The notes under the pieces: model-generated
The model's database searches: none
Told to the model about the DNA's origin: nothing
Seen by the model: the letters and a program-made list of their open reading frames with translations, nothing else
Assembly (NCBI RefSeq): GCF_034087045.1
Contig: NZ_CP139247.1
Span: 3,002,001-3,066,000, forward strand
Origin: Chitinophaga sancti
GTDB taxonomy: Bacteria; Bacteroidota; Bacteroidia; Chitinophagales; Chitinophagaceae
Length of the DNA: 64,000 bases
Direction of reading: 5' to 3'
Shown here: piece by piece, positions 62,715 to 64,000 of the stretch
Position numbering within the stretch: position 1 is the stretch's first letter
How the letters are laid out: the number at the start of each line of letters is the position of its first letter
Made by a program: the position numbers and the translations under genes

Positions 62715-64000
62715 ATTTATCCAGGAACAAATCGAATATAAAAATCGTATTGTACTCTCTGCTCAGTTCTGTGCAGATGTCATTTGTGGGTACGCTTATT
62801 ATGAGTGAAGTATATGCAGGTCTCAACTCATTGAATTTTAGCCGTACCAAACAACTATACCACAATAATCCTGACGTGAAAAGGATACAGGTAGCTTTGC
62901 TGATATTCCTCGCCATACAAATGTTGAGCGATGTGATTAATAACAATAGCATGAACAACATGCTAAGAGGTTGGGCGGCGATTGGGGTATCCCTGGTGGT
63001 TTTTACATTTATGTTCAGGATGTTCGACGACACACCCCGGATAATTATCGCCTTTATGTGTGCCGAGGTAGTCAGGTTGATTCTCTTTGGCAGTTCGAGT
63101 CTGGAGCAGGATACATCTTCTATGATGGAGGACTATTCAGTCTTTAAGTTCAGGATTGCACCAATTACTAACTATATTATTTTAATCATTACGTTTTACA
63201 CGTATAATCAGCGAAAGGATATGCTCACCGTAGCCATTATTATGGCGTATGGACTTACCAATGTGGCACTTGACTTTCGTTCGAACGGGATGTTCTTCCT
63301 TTTTGGGGGATTGATCATTCACTTCCGCAGGGTGCTTATGCATATGACTCTTGCAAGAAAAATCGGCTTAACCATTTTTGTGGGCATTCTTTTCCAGGTC
63401 TTGTATATATTTTATGTAAATGCCGTATTGTCTGGTGAATTTGGAGGTAAGCATGCCGATGATCAGCTATCACATGCAGATAATCCTTACAATCCATTTG
63501 CTTTGATCGGAGAGGGGCGAGGTGAATTTTTTGTAGCCATCGAAGCTATAAAAGATGCACCCTGGCTTGGACATGGCTCCTGGGCAGTAGATGAGAACAA
63601 TCATTACCGCAGTCTGATGTTTAAAGATCTAGACAGAGATAGAAGCCGAATGGAAGCACTGAATAACAGTGGTGTGATACCCAGTCACTCTATATTATTG
63701 GGGGCTTGGTTGTATGGAGGTATCATTGCATTTCTCTGTATCTTCTACATTTTCTGGTTGGTCATGAAACGGGCGTTTTCACTTATCATGAATGAGCGGG
63801 CTATGGAGACTCCTTACTACCCGATCCTTGTATACTTTACGGTTCAGCTACTCTGGGTATTCCCATTCTCACCTTTGCCACATATCCGAAATACGCTACC
63901 ATTGATAATCGGATTCATAATTACCATTTACCATTCATTACAAAACGAAGAAGACGATGAAGAAGAAGATCTGCTTCCTGACAACGGGGGATATCACGAC
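62711..64000 (+). CDS. O-antigen ligase/polymerase-like membrane protein (Wzy type; 3' end beyond the window)
   Basis: The frame starts with ATG at 62711, overlapping the previous stop by 4 bp, and remains open to base 64000, giving 430 residues. It has about ten membrane helices and one large extracytoplasmic loop near residues 240-310 (from FGGKHADDQL to about SGVIPSHSIL), the layout of Wzy polymerases and O-antigen ligases. The segment GHGSWAVDENNH and SHSILLGAWLYGG fit the Wzy/WaaL signature. An acidic tail (NEEDDEEEDLLPD) begins before the window ends. It should polymerise repeat units on the periplasmic side. Confidence 0.85.
   Translation, partial: MNLSRNKSNIKIVLYSLLSSVQMSFVGTLIMSEVYAGLNSLNFSRTKQLYHNNPDVKRIQVALLIFLAIQMLSDVINNNSMNNMLRGWAAIGVSLVVFTFMFRMFDDTPRIIIAFMCAEVVRLILFGSSSLEQDTSSMMEDYSVFKFRIAPITNYIILIITFYTYNQRKDMLTVAIIMAYGLTNVALDFRSNGMFFLFGGLIIHFRRVLMHMTLARKIGLTIFVGILFQVLYIFYVNAVLSGEFGGKHADDQLSHADNPYNPFALIGEGRGEFFVAIEAIKDAPWLGHGSWAVDENNHYRSLMFKDLDRDRSRMEALNNSGVIPSHSILLGAWLYGGIIAFLCIFYIFWLVMKRAFSLIMNERAMETPYYPILVYFTVQLLWVFPFSPLPHIRNTLPLIIGFIITIYHSLQNEEDDEEEDLLPDNGGYHD

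Noticed and set aside
49974..64000. Phase-variable invertible promoter of the capsule cluster
   Set aside because: I looked for flanking inverted repeats and an invertase gene near the cluster start and saw neither.

Overview
The window reads as chromosome from a Bacteroidota bacterium, most likely a Chitinophaga-like member of the Chitinophagaceae. The evidence is a SusC/SusD outer-membrane pair, two further outer-membrane barrel proteins (one a TonB-dependent receptor), a gliding-motility/type IX secretion C-terminal domain protein, an UpxY-type NusG paralog heading an exopolysaccharide cluster, a bacilliredoxin, several lipoproteins with the pattern C-K-K after the lipobox, and Bacteroidota promoter elements (TAnnTTTG, in the best case with TTTG 19 bp upstream). 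Genus placement is inference; I saw no rRNA, tRNA, CRISPR array, insertion sequence or prophage.

Layout. 1-1000: a partial AraC regulator diverging from a TonB-dependent receptor. 3.9-6.3 kb: pyruvate kinase and phosphofructokinase in one operon. 6.6-9.8 kb: a secreted prolyl oligopeptidase and an RmlD-like reductase. 9.8-15.6 kb (minus): an HU-like/SPOR protein, then an operon of a 1023-residue TPR protein and a plug-less outer-membrane barrel. 16-19.6 kb: DoxX, a thioesterase, CinA and a 2-oxoacid dehydrogenase E2. 19.8-23.5 kb: an RRM RNA-binding protein, an unknown protein, a DUF4230 protein, a DUF985 cupin and an AraC regulator, with unusual tandem repeats beyond the stop codons of the last two. 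23.8-32.5 kb: an S9 peptidase diverging from SusC, SusD and a DUF4397 lipoprotein. 32.5-36.4 kb (minus): EamA transporter, dolichol-phosphate-mannose-synthase-like transferase, DEDDh exonuclease and Mpl-type murein ligase. 36.5-38.2 kb: small lipoprotein, bacilliredoxin, UbiX, AroQ. 38.4-43 kb (minus): BioB, M42 peptidase, UbiA-like protein, acyl-CoA carboxylase beta. 43.1-47.6 kb: a lipoprotein, a LuxE-like acyl-protein synthetase, an unknown protein and a T9SS surface protein. 47.6-49.8 kb: two-component genes.

50-64 kb is an exopolysaccharide/capsule cluster that runs off the right edge: Wza-type export protein, Wzc-type tyrosine kinase, UpxY antiterminator, GDP-mannose pyrophosphorylase, GDP-fucose synthase, UDP-glucose dehydrogenase, GDP-mannose dehydratase, a wrecked acyltransferase-3 gene, pyruvyl transferase, Wzx flippase, a GT4 glycosyltransferase and a Wzy-type polymerase/ligase. 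Together these predict a fucose- and glucuronate-containing, pyruvylated polymer, colanic-acid-like in ingredients, exported by a Wzx/Wzy/Wza/Wzc route.

Most of the window is ordinary core and envelope metabolism. The least expected material is in the gaps: tandem repeats that look derived from the 3' ends of two neighbouring genes, a perfect 26-bp inverted repeat fused to 11-bp tandem repeats, strong bidirectional terminators, and a gene relic inside the polysaccharide operon. I did not find a convincing multi-gene novel defence or mobile system.
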